A DNA stretch of 64,000 nt, taken from assembly GCA_027924585.1 (NCBI GenBank), contig BSBM01000200.1, positions 3,348,001 through 3,412,000 on the forward strand, read 5' to 3'. Below the pieces are notes generated by a model. That model ran no database searches and was not told the origin of the DNA. It was given only the letters and a program-made list of their open reading frames with translations. The translations under genes and the position numbers were made by a program. Positions 24,160 to 38,072 of this stretch are shown piece after piece. Position 1 is the stretch's first letter; each line of letters begins with the position of its first letter. The stretch is from Larix kaempferi (taxonomy: Eukaryota; Streptophyta; Pinopsida; Pinales; Pinaceae).

Positions 24160-25540
24160 TTGCGCATGCGTCTGAAAATAAGAAACGCTTACTTCCCCCG
24201 TTTTTTAAAATTAAAGCTTCTAGAACGTTTACATGATTTATTAAAAAACACGAGTTGTTAGAAATTGTGTTTTATTTCTTAAATGGAATCAACAAAGTAT
24301 GTACATTCTACGTCATAACGACTTTCTATAGTTTGCGCATGCGTCCGGAAATAAGAAAAGCTTACTTCCACCATTTTTTAAAATCATAGCTTCTAGAAGA
24401 TTTACATGATTTCGTAAAAAGCACGAGTTTTTAGAAAATGTTTTTTATTTCATAAATGGAATCTAGTAAGTATGCACATTCTACATCATAATGAATTTCT
24501 ATAGTTTGCGCATGCGTCCGGAAATAAGAAACGCTTACTTCCCCCGTTTTTTAAAATCACAGCTTCTAGAAGGTTTACATGATTTATTAAAAAACACAAG
24601 TTTTTAGAAATTGTGTTTTATTTCATAAATGGAATCAACAAAGTATGTACATTCTACGTCATAACGACTTTCAATAGTTTGCGCATTCGCCCGGAAATAA
24701 GAAAAGCTTACTTCCACCGTTTTTAAAATCACAGCTTCTAGAAGGTTTACATGATTTCGTAAAAAACATGAGTTTTTAGAAAATGTGTTTTATTTCATAA
24801 ATGGAATCTACAAAGTATGCACATTCTACGTCATAACGACTTTCTATAGTTTGCGCATGCGTATGGAAATAAGAAACGCTTACTTCCCCCGTTTTTTAAA
24901 ATCACAGCTTCTAGAATGTTTACATGATTTATTAAAAAACACGAGTTGTTAGAAATTGTGTTTTATTTCTTAAATGGAATCAACAAAGTATGTACATTCT
25001 ACGTCATAACGACTTTCTATAGTTTGCGCATGCGTCCGGAAATAACAAAAGCTTACTTCCACAATTTTTTAAAATCATAGCTTCTAGAAGGTTTACATGA
25101 TTTCGTAAAAAGCACGAGTTTTTAGAAAATGTGTTTTATTTCATAAATGGAATCTACAAAGTATGCACATTCTACGTCATAATGAATTTCTATAGTTTGC
25201 GCATGCGTCCGGAAATAAGAAACGCTTACTTCCCCCGTTTTTTAAAATCACAGCTTCTAGAAGGTTTACATGATTTATTAAAAAACACAAGTTTTTAGAA
25301 ATTGTGTTTTATTTCATAAATGGAATCAACAAAGTATGTACATTCTACGTCATAACGACTTTCAATAGTTTGCGCATTCGTCCGGAAATAAGAAAAGCTT
25401 ACTTCCACCGTTTTTAAAATCACAGCTTCTAGAAGGTTTACATGATTTCGTAAAAAACACGAGTTATAGAAAATGTGTTTTATTTCATAAATGGAATCTA
25501 CAAAGTATGCACATTCTACGTCATAATGACTTTCTATAGT
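24160..25540 (+). repeat. Four-monomer module, two tandem copies (691 bp each)
   Basis: Landmark AAGAAACGCT occurs at 24180 and again at 24871, a spacing of 691 bp (4 x 173 - 1). Each copy has TTTATTAAAAAACACGAG with GTTGTTAGAAATTG, TATGTACATTC, GTAAAAAGCACGAG, GACTTTCAATAG, and a one-T loss in CCGTTTTTAAAATC (about 24,718 and 25,409) that accounts for the missing base. The same module is found near 33.1 and 40.2 kb. Confidence 0.8.
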
Positions 25541-26520
25541 TTGCGCATGCGTCCGGAAATAAGAAAAGCTTACTTCCACCGTTTTTTAAAATCACAGCTT
25601 CAACAAGGTTTACATGATTTCTTAAAAAACACGAGTTTTTAGAAAATGTGTTTTATTTCATAAATGGAATCAACAAAGTATGCACATTCTACGTCGTAAC
25701 GACTTTCCATAGTTTGCGCATGCGTTTGGAAATAAGAAAAGCTTACTTCCCCCGTTTTTTAAAATCACAGCTTCTAGAAGGTTTACATGATTTGATAAAA
25801 AACACGAGTTTTTAGAAAATGTGTTTTATTTCATAAATGGAATCAACAAAGTATGCACATTCTACGTCATAACGACTTTCTATAGTTTTCACATGCGTCC
25901 GGAAATAAGAAAAGCTTACTTCCACCATTTTTTAAAATCACAGCTTCTAGAAGGTTTACATGACTTCTTAAAAAACACGAGTTTTTAGAAAATGTGTTTT
26001 ATTTCATAAATGGAATCAACAAAGTATGCACATTCTATGTCATAACGACTTTCTATTGTTTCCGCATTCGTCCAGAAATAAGAAAAGCTTAGTTCCACCG
26101 TTTTTTAAAATCACAGCTTCTAGAAGGTTTAGATGATTTCGTAAAAAACACGAGTTTTTAGAAAATGTGTTTTATTTCATAAATGGAATCTACAAAGTAT
26201 GCACATTCTACGTCATAACGACTTTCTATAGTTTGCGCATGCGTCCGGAAATAAGAAAAGCTTACTTCCCCTGTTTTTTAAAATCACACCTTCTAGAAGG
26301 TTTAGATGATTACTTAAAAAACATGAGTTTTTAGAAAATGTGTTTTATTTAAAAAATGGAATCAACAAAGTATGCACATTCTACGTCATAACGACTTTCT
26401 ATGGTTTACGCATTCGTCCGGAAATAAGAAAACCTTACTTCCACCGTTTTTTAAAATCACAGCTTCTAGAAGGTTTACATGATTTCGTAAAAAACACGAG
26501 TTTTTAGAAAATGTGTTTTA
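24871..26520 (+). repeat. Distant block pair, left member (about 9.5 monomers)
   Basis: Matches about 40,267-41,917 at an offset of 15,396-15,397 bp (89 monomers). Past the four-monomer module it carries CTACAAGG or CAACAAGG in place of CTAGAAGG, ACGTCGTAACG, GTTTTCACATGCG at 25885, ACATGACTTC, TTTCCGCATTCGTCCAG, CATGATTACTTAAAA-like and TTTACGCATTCG units, in the same order as the right member. Confidence 0.75.
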
Positions 26521-28748
26521 TTTCATAAATGGAATCAACAAAGTATGCACATTCTACGTCATAACGACTTTCTATAGTTTGCGCATGGGTTTGGAAATGA
26601 GAAAAGCTTACTTCCCCCGTTTTTTAAAATCACAGCTTCTAGAAGGTTTACATGATTTCTTAAAAAACACGAGTTTTTAGAAAATGTGTTTTATTTCATA
26701 AATGGAATCAACAAAGTATGCACATTCTACAACATAACGACTTTCTATAGTTTGCGCATGCGTCCAGAAATAAGCAAAGCTTAGTTCCACCGTTTTTTAA
26801 AATCACAGCTTCTAGAAGGTTTACATGATTTCGTAAAAAACACGAGTTTTTAGAAAATGTGTTTTATTTCATAAATGGAATATACAAAGTATGCACATTC
26901 TACATCATAACGCATTTCTATAGTTTGCGCATGCGTCCGGAAATAAGAAAAGCTTACTTCCACCGTTTTTTAAAATCACAGCTTCTAGAAGGTTTACATG
27001 ATTTCGTAAAAAACAAGAGTTTTTAGAAAATGTGTAGTATTTCATAAATAGAATCTACAAAGTATGCACATTCTATGTCATAACGACTTTCTATAGTTTG
27101 CGCATGCGTCCGGAAATAAGAAAAGCTTACTTCCCCCGTTTTTTTAAAATGACAGCTTCTAGAAGGTTTACATGATCTCTTAAAAAACACGAGTTTTTAG
27201 AAAATGTGTTTTATTTCATAAATGGAATCAACAACATATGCACATTCTACGTCAGAACGACTTTCTATAGTTTGCGCATGCGTTTGGAAATAAGAAAAGC
27301 TTACTTCCCCCGTTTTTTAAAATCACAGCTTCTAGAAGGTTTACATGATTTCTTAAAAAACACGAGCTTTTAGAAAATGTGTTTTATTTCATAAATGGAA
27401 TCTACAAAGTATGCACATTCTACGTCATAACGACTTTCTATACTTTGCGCATGCATCCGGAAATAAGAAAAGCTTACTTCCCCCATTTTTTAAAATCACA
27501 GCTTCTAGAAGGTTTACATGATTTCGTAAAAAACACGAGTTTTTAGAAAATGTGTTTTATTTCATAAATGGAATCTACAAAGTATGCACATTCTACGTCA
27601 TAACGCATTTCTATAGTTTGCGCATGCGTCTGGAAATAAGAAAACCTTACTTCCACCGTTTTTTAAAATCACAGCTTCTAGAAGGTTTACATGATTTCGT
27701 AAAAAACAAGAGTTTTTAGAAAATGTGTTTTATTTCATAAATAGAATCTACAAAGTATGCACATTCTACGTCAGAACGACTTTCTATAGTTTGCGCATGC
27801 GTCCGTAAATAAGAAAAGCTTACTTCCCCCGTTTTTTAAAATCACAGCTTCTAGAAGGTTTACATGATTTCTTAAAAAACACGAGCTTTTAGAAAATGTG
27901 TTTTATTTCATAAATGGAATGTACAAAGTATGCACATTCTACGTCATAACGACTTTCTATAGTTTCGTATGCGTCCGGAAATAAGAAAAGCTTACTTCCC
28001 CCATTTTTTAAAATCACAGCTTCTAGAAGGTTTACATGATTTCTTGAAAAACACGAGTTTTTATAAAATGTGTTTTATTTCATAAATGGAATCAACAAAG
28101 TATGCACATTCTACGTCATAACGACTTTCTATAGTTTGCGCATGGGTCCGGAAATAAGAAAAGCTTACTTCCACCATTTTTTAAAATCAATGCTTGTAGA
28201 AGGTTTACATGATTTCGTAAAAAACACGAGTTTTTAGAAAATGTGTTTAATTTCAAAAATGGAATCTACAAAGTATGCACATTCTACGTTATAACGACTT
28301 TCTATAGTTTGTGCATGCGTCCGGAAATAAGAAAAGCTTACTTCCCCCTTTTTTTCAAAATCACAGCTTCTAGAAAGTTTACATGATTTCTTAAAAAACA
28401 CGAGTTTTTAGAAACTGTATTTTATTTCATAAATGGAATCAACAAAGTATGCACATTCTACGTCATAATGACTTTCTATAGTTTGCGCATGCGTTTGGAA
28501 ATGAGAAAAGCTTACTTCCCCCGCTTTTTAAAATCACAGCTTCTAGAAGGTTTACATGATTTCTTAAAAAACACGAGTTTTTAGAAAATGTGTTTTATTT
28601 CATAAATGGAATCAACAAAGTATGTATATTCTACGTCATAACGACCTTCTATAGTTTGCGCATGCGTCCGGAAGTAAGAAAAGCTTACTTCCACCGTTTT
28701 TTAAAATCACAGTTTCTAGAAGGTTTACATGATTTCGTAAAAAACACG

Positions 28749-29267
28749 AGTTTTTAGAAAATGTGTTTTATTTCATAAATGGAATCTACAAAGTATGCAC
28801 ATTCTACGTCATAACGCATTTCTATAGTTTGTGCATGCGTCCGGAAATAAGAAAAGCTTACTTCCACCGTTTTTTAAAATCACAGCTTCTAGAAGGTTTA
28901 CATGATTTCGTAAAAAACACGAGTTTTTAGAAAATGTGTTTTATTTCATAAATGGAATCTACAAAGTATGCACATTCTACGTCATAACGCATTTCTATAG
29001 TTTGCGCATGCGTCCGGAAATAAGAAAAGCTTACTTCCCCCGTTTTTTAAAATCACAGCTTCTAGAAGGTTTACATGATTTCGTAAAAAACACGAGCTTT
29101 TAGAAAATGTGTTTTATTTCATAAATGGAATCTACAAAGTATGCACATTCTACGTCATAACGCATTTCTATAGTTTGCGCATGCGTCCGGAAATAAGAAA
29201 AGCTTACTTCCACCGTTTTTTAAAATCACAGCTTCTAGAAGGTTTACATGATTTCGTAAAAAACACG
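28749..29267 (+). repeat. Three consecutive near-identical monomers with ACGCATTTC
   Basis: Three units in a row carry the otherwise uncommon ACGCATTTC (near 28,814, 28,987 and 29,160) and differ at only a few positions, such as GTGCATG against GCGCATG, CCACCG against CCCCCG, and CGAGCTTTTAG in one. Most adjacent monomers elsewhere belong to different variants, so this looks like local monomer-level amplification. Confidence 0.65.
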
Positions 29268-29284
29268 AGTTTTTAGAAAATGTG

Positions 29285-32240
29285 TTTTATTTCATAAATG
29301 GAATCTACAAAATATGCACATTCTACGTCATAACGACTTTCTATAGTTTGCACATGCGTACGGAAATAAGAAAAGCTTACTTCACCCGTTTTTTAAAATC
29401 ACAGCTTCTAGAAGGTTTACATGATTTCTTAAAAAACACGAGCTTTTAGAAAATGTGTTTTATTTCATAAATGGAATCTACAAAGTATGCACATTCTACA
29501 TCATAATGACTTTCTATAGTTTGCGCATGCGTCCGGAAATAAGAAAAGCTTACTTCCCCCGTTTTTTAAAATCACAGCTTCTAGAAGGTTTACATGATTT
29601 CGTAAAAAACACGAGTTTTTAGAAAATGTGTTTTATTTCATAAACGGAATCTACAAAGTATGCACATTCTACGTCATAACGCATTTCTATAGTTTGCGCA
29701 TGCGTCCGGAAATAAGAAAAGCTTACTTCCACCGTTTTTTAAAATCACAGCTTCTAGAAGGTTTACATGATTTTGTAAAAAACACGAGTTTTAATAAAAT
29801 GTGTTTTATTTCATAAATGGAATCTACAAAATATTCACATTCTACGTCATAACGACTTTCTATAGTTTGCGCATGCGTCCGGAAATAAGAAAAGCTTACT
29901 TCCCCCGTTTTTTAAAATCACAGCTTCTAGAAGGTTTACATGGTTTCTTAAAAAACACGAGTTTTTAGAAAATGTGTTTTATTTCATAAATGGAATCTAT
30001 AAAATATGCACATTCTATGTCATAATGAATTTCTATTGTTTGCGCATGCTTCCGGAAATAAGAAAAGCTTACTTCCCTCGTTTTTTAAAATCACAGCTTC
30101 TAGAAGGTTTACATGATTTCTTAAAAAACAAGAGTTTTTAGAAAATGTGTTTTATTTCATAGATGGAATCAACAAAGTATGCACATTCTACGTCATAACG
30201 ACTTTCTATAGTTTGCGGATGGGTCCGGAAATAAGAAAATCTTACTTCCACCATTTTTAAAAATCACTGCTTGTAGAAGGTTTACATGATTTCGTAAAAA
30301 AACACGAGTTTTTAGAAAATGTCTTTTATTTCATAAATGGAATCAACAAAGTATGCACATTCTACGTCATAACGACTTTCTATAGTTTGCGCATGCGTTT
30401 GGAAATGACAAAAGCTTAGTTCACCCGTTTTTTAAAATCACAACTTCTAGAAGGTTTACATGATTTCTTAAAAAACCCGAGTTTTTAGAAAATGTGTTTT
30501 ATTTAAAAAATGGAATCAACAAAGTATGCACATTCTACGTCATAACGACTTTCTATAGTTTGCGCATGCGTCCGGAAATAAGAAAAGCTTACTTCCACCG
30601 TTTTTTAAAATCACAGCTTCTAGAAGGTTTACATGATTTCGTAAAAAACACTGGTTTTTAGAAAATGTGTTTTATTTCATAAATGGAATCTACAAAGTAT
30701 GCACATTCTATGTCATAACGCATTTCTATAGTTTGCGCATGCGTCCAGAAATAAGAAAAGCTTACTTCCACCGTTTTTTAAAATCACAGCTTCTAGAAGG
30801 TTTACATGATTTCGTAAAAAACACGAGTTTTTAGAAAATGTGTTTTATTTCATAAATGGAATCTACAAAATATGCACATTCTACGTCATAACGACTTTCT
30901 ATAGTTTGCGCATGCGTCCGGAAATAAGAAAAGCTTACTTCCCCCGTTTTTTAAAATCACAGCTTCTAGAAGGTTTACATGATTTCGTAAAAAACACGAG
31001 CTTTTAGAAAATGTGTTTTATTTCATAAATGGAATCAACAAAGTATGCACATTCTACGTCATAACGACTTTCTATAGTTTGCGCATGCGTCCGGAAATAA
31101 GAAAAGCTTACTTCCACTGTTTTTTCAAATCACAGCTTCTAGAAGGTTTACATGATTTCGTACAAAACACGAGTTTGTAGAAAATGTGTTTTATTTCATA
31201 AATGGAATCAACAAAGTATGCACATTCTACGTCATAACGACTTTCTATAGTTTGCGAATCCATCCGGAAATAAGAAAAGCTTAGTTCTCCCGTTTTTTAA
31301 AATCACAGCTTCTAGAAGGTTTACATGATTTCGTAAAAAACACGAGTTTTTAGAAAATGTGTTTTATTTCATAAATGGAATCTACAACGTATGCACATTC
31401 TACGTCATAACGACTTTCTATAGTTTGCGCATGCGGCCGGAAATAAGAAAAGCTTACTTCCCCCATTTTTTAAAATCACAGCTTCTAGAAGGTTTACATG
31501 ATTTCTTAAAAAACACGAGTTTTTAGAAGATGTGTTTTATTTCATAAATGGAATCAACAAAGTATGCAGATTCTACGTCATAACGACTTTCTATAGTTTG
31601 TGCATGCTTTTGGAAATAAGAAAATCTTACTTCCCCAGTTTTTTAAAATCACATCTTCTAGAAGGTTTACATGATTTCTTAAAAAACACGAGTTTTTAGA
31701 AAATGTGTTTTATTTCATAAATGGAATCAACAAAGTATGCACATTCTACGTCATAACGACTTTCTATTGTTTGCACATTCGTCCGGAAATAAGAAAAGCT
31801 TACTTCCACCGTTTTTTAAAATCACAGCTTCTAGAAGGTTTACATGATTTCGTAAAAAACACGAGTTTTTAGAAAATGTGTTTTATTTCATAAATGGAAT
31901 CTACAAAGTATGCACATTCTACGTCATAATGACTTTCTAGAGTTTGCGCAAGCGTTTGGAAATAAGAAAAGCTTACTTCCCTAGTTTTTTAAAATCACAA
32001 CTTCTAGAAGGTTTACATGATTTCTTAAAAAACACGAGTTTTTAGAAAATGTGTTTTATTTCATAAATGGAATCTACAAAGTATGCACCTTCTACGTCAT
32101 AACGACTTTCTATAGTTTGCGCATGCGTCCGGAAATAAGAAAAGCTTACTTCCCCCGTTTTTTAAAATCACAGTTTCTAGAAGTTTTGCATGATTTCTTA
32201 AAAAACACAAGTTTTTAGAAAATGTGTTTTATTAAATAAA
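29285..32240 (+). repeat. Long pair in domain B, left member
   Basis: Matches about 34,993-37,603 in mosaic fashion. The offset is 5,708 bp at the CGAGCTTTTAG unit (29439), 5,535 bp at GCGGATGGGTCCGG (30215), and 5,362 bp at GCGAATCCATCCGG (31254). The two steps of 173 bp each mean that two single monomers, near 29.6 and 31.0 kb, are present here and absent from the right member, or were lost there. Confidence 0.7.
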
Positions 32241-33141
32241 TGGAATCAACAAAGTATGCACATTCTACGTCATAACGACTTTCTATAGTTTGTGCATGCG
32301 TCCGGAAATAAGAAAAGAATACTTCCACCGTTTTTTAAATCAAAGCTTCTAGAAGGTTTACATGATTTCTTAAAAAACACGAGTTTTTAGAAAATGTGTT
32401 TTATTTCATAAATGGAATCTACAAAGTATGCACATTCTACGTCATAACGACTTTCTATAGTTTGCGCATGCGTCCGGAAATAAGAAAAGCTTACTTCCCC
32501 TATTTTTTAAAATCACAGCTTCTGGAAGGTTTACATGATTTCTTAAAAAACATGAGTTTTTAGAAAATGTGTTTTATTTCAAAAATGGAATCAACAAAGT
32601 ATGCACATTCTACGTCATAACGACTTTCTATGGTTTGCGCAGTCATCCGGAAATAAGAAAACCTTACTTCCACCGTTTTTTAAAATCACAGCTTCTAGAA
32701 GGTTTACATGATTTCGTAAAAAACACGAGTTTTTAGAAAATGTGTTTTATTTCATAAATGGAATCTACAAAGTATGCACATTCTACGTCATAACGAATTT
32801 CTATAGTTTGCGCATGCGTCCGGAAATAAGAAAAGCTTACTTCCCCTGTTTTTTAAAATCACAGCTTCTAGAAGGTTTACATGATTTCTTAAAAAAAATG
32901 AGTTTTTAGAAAATGTTTTTTATTTCATTAATGGATTCAACAAAGTATGCATATTCTACGTCATAACGACGTTCTATAGTTTGCGCATGCGTCCGGAAAT
33001 AAGAAAAGCTTACTTCCACCGTTTTTTAAAATCACAACTTCTAGAAGGTTTACATGATTTCGTAAAAAACATGAATTTTTAGAAAATGCGTTTTATTTCA
33101 TAAATGGAATCTACAAAGTATGCACATTCTACGTCATAACG

Positions 33142-33832
33142 ACATTCTATAGTTTGCGCATGCGTCTGGAAATTAGAAACGCTTACTTCCCCCGTTTTTT
33201 AAAATCACAGCTTCTAGAACGTTTACATGATTTATTAAAAAACACGAGTTGTTAGAAATTGTGTTTTATTTCATAAATGGAATCAACAAAGTATGTACAT
33301 TCTACGTCATAACGACTTTCTATAGTTTGCACATGCGTCCGGAAATAAGAAAAGCTTACTTCCACCATTTTTTAAAATCATAGCTTCTAGAAGGTTTACA
33401 TGATTTCGTAAAAAGCACGAGTTTTTAGAAAATGTGTTTTATTTCATAAATGGAATCTACAAAGTATGCACATTCTACGTCATAATGAATTTCTATAGTT
33501 TGCGCATGCGTCCGGAAATAAGAAACGCTTACTTCCCCCGTTTTTTAAAATCACAGCTTCTAGAAGGTTTACATGATTTATTAAAAAACACAAGTTTTTA
33601 GAAATTGTGTTTTATTTCATAAATAGAATCAACAAAGTATGTACATTCTACGTCATAACGACTTTCAATAGTTTGCGCATTCGTCCGGAAATAAGAAAAG
33701 CTTACTTCCACCGTTTTTAAAATCACAGCTTCTAGAAGGTTTACATGATTTCGTAAAAAACACGAGTTTTTAGAAAACGTGTTTTATTTCATAAATGGAA
33801 TCTACAAAGTATGCACATTCTACGTCATAACG
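33142..33832 (+). repeat. Four-monomer module, third copy
   Basis: TAGAAACGCT at 33174 and the one-T-short CCGTTTTTAAAATC near 33,711 match the copy starting at 24871 at a constant offset of 8,303 bp (48 monomers minus one base). The shared single-base deletion shows common descent of the whole module. Confidence 0.78.
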
Positions 33833-34992
33833 ACTTTCTATAGTTTGCGCATGCATCCGGAAATAAGAAAAGATTACTTCCACCGTTTTTTAAAATCACA
33901 GCTTCTAGAAGGTTTACATGATTTCTTAAAAAACACGAGTTTTTAGAAAATGTGTTTTATTTCGGAAATGGAATCAACAAAGTATGCACATTCTACGTCA
34001 TAACGACTTTCTATAGTTTGCGCATGCGTCCGGAAATAAGAAAAGCTTACTTCCCCTGTTTTTTAAAATCACAGCTTCTAGAAGGTTTACATGATTTCTT
34101 AAAAAACACGAGTTTTTAGAAAATGTGTTTTATTTAAAAAATGGAATCAACAAAGTTTGCACATTCTACGTCATAACGACTTTCTAGAGTTTGCGCAAGC
34201 GTTTGGAAATAAGAAAAGCTTACTTCCCTAGTTTTTTAAAATCACAACTTCTAGAAGGTTTACATGATTTCTTAAAAAAAATGAGTTTTTAGAAAATGTG
34301 TTTTATTTCATAAATGGAATCTACAAAGTATGCAGATTCTACGTCATAACGACGTTCTATAGTTTGCGCATGCGTCCGGAAATAAGAAAAGCTTACTTCC
34401 ACCGTTTTTTAAAATCACAACTTCTAGAAGGTTTACATGATTTCTTAAAAAACATGAGTTTTTAGAAAATGTGTTTTATTTCATAAATGGAATCAACAAA
34501 GTATGCACATTCTACGTCATAACGACTTTCTATGGTTTGCGCATTCGTCCGGAAATAAGAAAAGCTTACTTCTCCCGTTTTTTAAAATCACATCTTCTAG
34601 AAGGTTTAGATGATTTCTTAAAAAACACGAGTTGTTAGAAAATGTGTTTTATTTCATTAATGGAATCAACAAAGTGTGCACATTCTACGTCATAACGACT
34701 TTCTATAGTTTGCGCATGCGTCCGGAAATAAGAAAAGCTTACTTCAACCGTTTTTTAAAATCAAAGCTTCTAGAAGGTTTACATGATTTCGTAAAAAACA
34801 CGAGTTTTTAGAAAATGTGTTTTATTTCATAAATGGAATCTACAAAATATGCACATTCTACGTCATAACGACTTTCTATAGTTTGCGCATGCGTACGGAA
34901 ATAAGAAAAGCTTACTTCCACCGTTTTTTAAAATCACAGCTTCTAGAAGGTTTACATGATTTCGTAAAAAACACGAGTTTTTAGAAAATGTG

Positions 34993-37603
34993 TTTTATTT
35001 CATAAATGGAATCTACAAAATATCCACATTCTACGTCATAACGACTTTCTATAGTTTGCGCATGCATACGGAAATAAGAAAAGCTTGCTTCCCCCGTTTT
35101 TTAAAATCACAGCTTCTAGAAGGTTTACATGATTTCTTAAAAAACACGAGCTTTTAGAAAATGTGTTTTATTTCATAAATGGAATCTACAAAGTATGCAC
35201 ATTCTACATCATAATGACTTTCTATAGTTTGCGCATGCGTCCGGAAATAAGAAAAGCTTACTTCCCCCGTTTTTTAAAATCACAGCTTCTAGAAGGTTTA
35301 CATGATTTCGTAAAAAACACGAGTTTTTAGAAAATGTGTTTTATTTCATAAATGGAATCTACAAAATATTCACATTCTACGTCATAACGACTTTCTATAG
35401 TTTGCGCATGCGTCCGGAAATAAGAAAAGCTTACTTCCCCCGTTTTTTAAAATCACAGCTTCTAGAAGGTTTACATGGTTTCTTAAAAAACACGAGTTTT
35501 TAGAAAATGTGTTTTATTTCATAAATGGAATCTACAAAATATGCACATTCTATGTCATAATGACTTTCTATTGTTTGCGCGAGCTTCCTGAAATAAGAAA
35601 AGCTTACTTCCCCCGTTTTTTAAAATCACAGCTTCTAGAAGGTTTACATGATTTCTTAAAAAACAAGAGTTTTTAGAAAATGTGTTTTATTTCATAAATG
35701 GAATCAACAAAGTATGCACATTCTACGTCATAACGACTTTCTATAGTTTGCGGATGGGTCCGGAAATAAGAAAAGCTTACTTCCACCATTTTTTAAAATC
35801 ACTGCTTGTAGAAGGTTTACATGATTTCGTAAAAAAACATGAGTTTTTAGAAAATGTGTTTTATTTCATAAATGGAATCAACAAAGTATGCACATTCTAC
35901 GTCATAACGACGTTCTATAGTTTGCGCATGCGTTTGGAAATAAGAAAAGCTCACTTCCCCCGTTTTTTTAAATCACAGCTTCTAGAAGGTTTACATGATT
36001 TGTTAAAAAACATGAGTTTTTAGAAAATGTGTTTTATTTCATAAATGGAATCAACAAAGTATGCACATTCTACGTCATAACGACTTTCTATAGTTTGCGC
36101 ATGCGTCCGGAAATAAGAACAGCTTACTTCCACCGTTTTTTAAAATCACAGCTTCTAGAAGGTTTACATGATTTCGTAAAAAACACGAGTTTTTAGAAAA
36201 TGTGTTTTATTTCATAAATGGAATCTACAAAGTATGCACATTCTATGTCATAACGCATTTCTATAGTTTGCGCATGCGTCCAGAAATAAGAAAAGCTTAC
36301 TTCCACCGTTTTTTAAAATCACAGCTTCTAGAAGGTTTACATGATTTCGTAAAAAACACGAGTTTTTAGAAAATGTGTTTTATTTCATAAATGGAATCTA
36401 CAAAATATGCACATTCTACGTCATAACGACTTTCTATAGTTTGCACATGCGTCCGGAAATAAGAAAAGCTTACTTCCACTGTTTTTTGAAATCACAGCTT
36501 CTAGAAGGTTTACATGATTTCGTACAAAACACGAGTTTGTAGAAAATGTGTTTTATTTCATAAATGGAATCAACAAAGTATGCACATTCTACGTCATAAC
36601 GACTTTCTATAGTTTGCGAATCCATCCGGAAATAAGAAAAGCTTACTTCCCCCGTTTTTTAAAATCACAGCTTCTAGAAGGTTTACATGATTTCGTAAAA
36701 AACACGAGTTTTTAGAAAATGTGTTTTATTTCATAAATGGAATCTACAAAGTATGCACATTCTACGTCATAACGACTTTCTATAGTTTGCGCATGCGGCC
36801 GGAAATAAGAAAAGCTTACTTCCCCCATTTTTTAAAATCACAGCTTCTAGAAGGTTTACATGATTTCTTAAAAAACACGAGTTTTTAGAAGATGTTTTTT
36901 ATTTCATAAATGGAATCAACAAAGTATGCAGATTCTACGTCATAACGACTTTCTATAGTTTGCGCATGCTATTGGAAATAAGAAAATCTTACTTCCCCAG
37001 TTTTTTAAAATCACATCTTCTAGAAGGTTTACATGATTTCTTGAAAAACACGAGTTTTTAGAAAATGTGTTTTATTTCATAAATGGAATCAACAAAGTAT
37101 GCACATTCTACGTCATAACGACTTTCTATAGTTTGCACATGCGTCCGGAAATAAGAAAAGCCTACTTCCACCGTTTTTTAAAATCACAGCTTCTAGAAGG
37201 TTTACATGATTTCGTAAAAAACACGAGTTTTTAGAAAATGTGTTTTATTTCATAAATAGAATCTACAAAGTATGCACATTCTACGTCATAATGACTTTCT
37301 ATAATTTGAGCATGCGTCAAGAAATAAGAAAAGCTTTCTTCCCCCGTTTTTTTAAATCACAGCTTCTAGAAGGTTTACATGATTTCGTAAAAAACACGAG
37401 TTTTTAGAAAATGTGTTTTATTTCATAAATGGAATCTACAAAGTATGCACCTTCTACGTCATAACGACTTTCTATAGTTTGCGCATGCGTCCGGAAATAA
37501 GAAAAGCTTACTTCCCCCGTTTTTTAAAATCACAGTTTCTAGAAGTTTTGCATGATTTCTTAAAAAACACAAGTTTTTAGAAAATGTGTTTTATTAAATA
37601 AAT
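34993..37603 (+). repeat. Long pair in domain B, right member
   Basis: Carries the same ordered markers as 29.29-32.24 kb: CGAGCTTTTAG (35147), AATATTCAC, CTATTGTTTGCGC, GCGGATGGGTCCGG (35750), CACTGTTTTTTGAAATC with CGTACAAAACACGAG, GCGAATCCATCCGG (36616), GCGGCCGG, GTTTTGCATGATTTC and TTATTAAATAAATGG (near 37,592). Single-monomer gaps relative to the left member lie near 35.3 and 36.4 kb. Confidence 0.7.
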
Positions 37604-38072
37604 GGAATCAACAAAGTATGCACATTCTACGTCATAACGACTTTCTATAATTTGCGCATGCGTTTGGAAAGAAGAAAAGCTTACATCCCCCATTTTTTAA
37701 AATCACAGCTTCTAGAAGGTTTACATGATTTCTTAAAAAACACAAGTTTTTAGAAAATGTGTTTTATTTGATAAATGGAATCAACAAAGTATGCACATTC
37801 TATGTCATAGCGACTTTCTATAGTTTGCGCATGCGTTTGGAAATAAGAAAAGCTTACTTCCACCGTTTTTTAAAATCACAACTTCTAGAAGGTTTACATG
37901 ATTTCTTAAAAAACACGAGTTTTTAGAAAATGTGTTTTATTTCATAAATGGAATCAACAAAGTATGCACATTCTATGTCATAACGACTTTCTATAGTTTG
38001 CGCATTCGTCCAGAAATAAGAAAAGCTTACTTCTCCCGTTTTTTAAAATCACAGCTTCTAGAAGGTTTACAT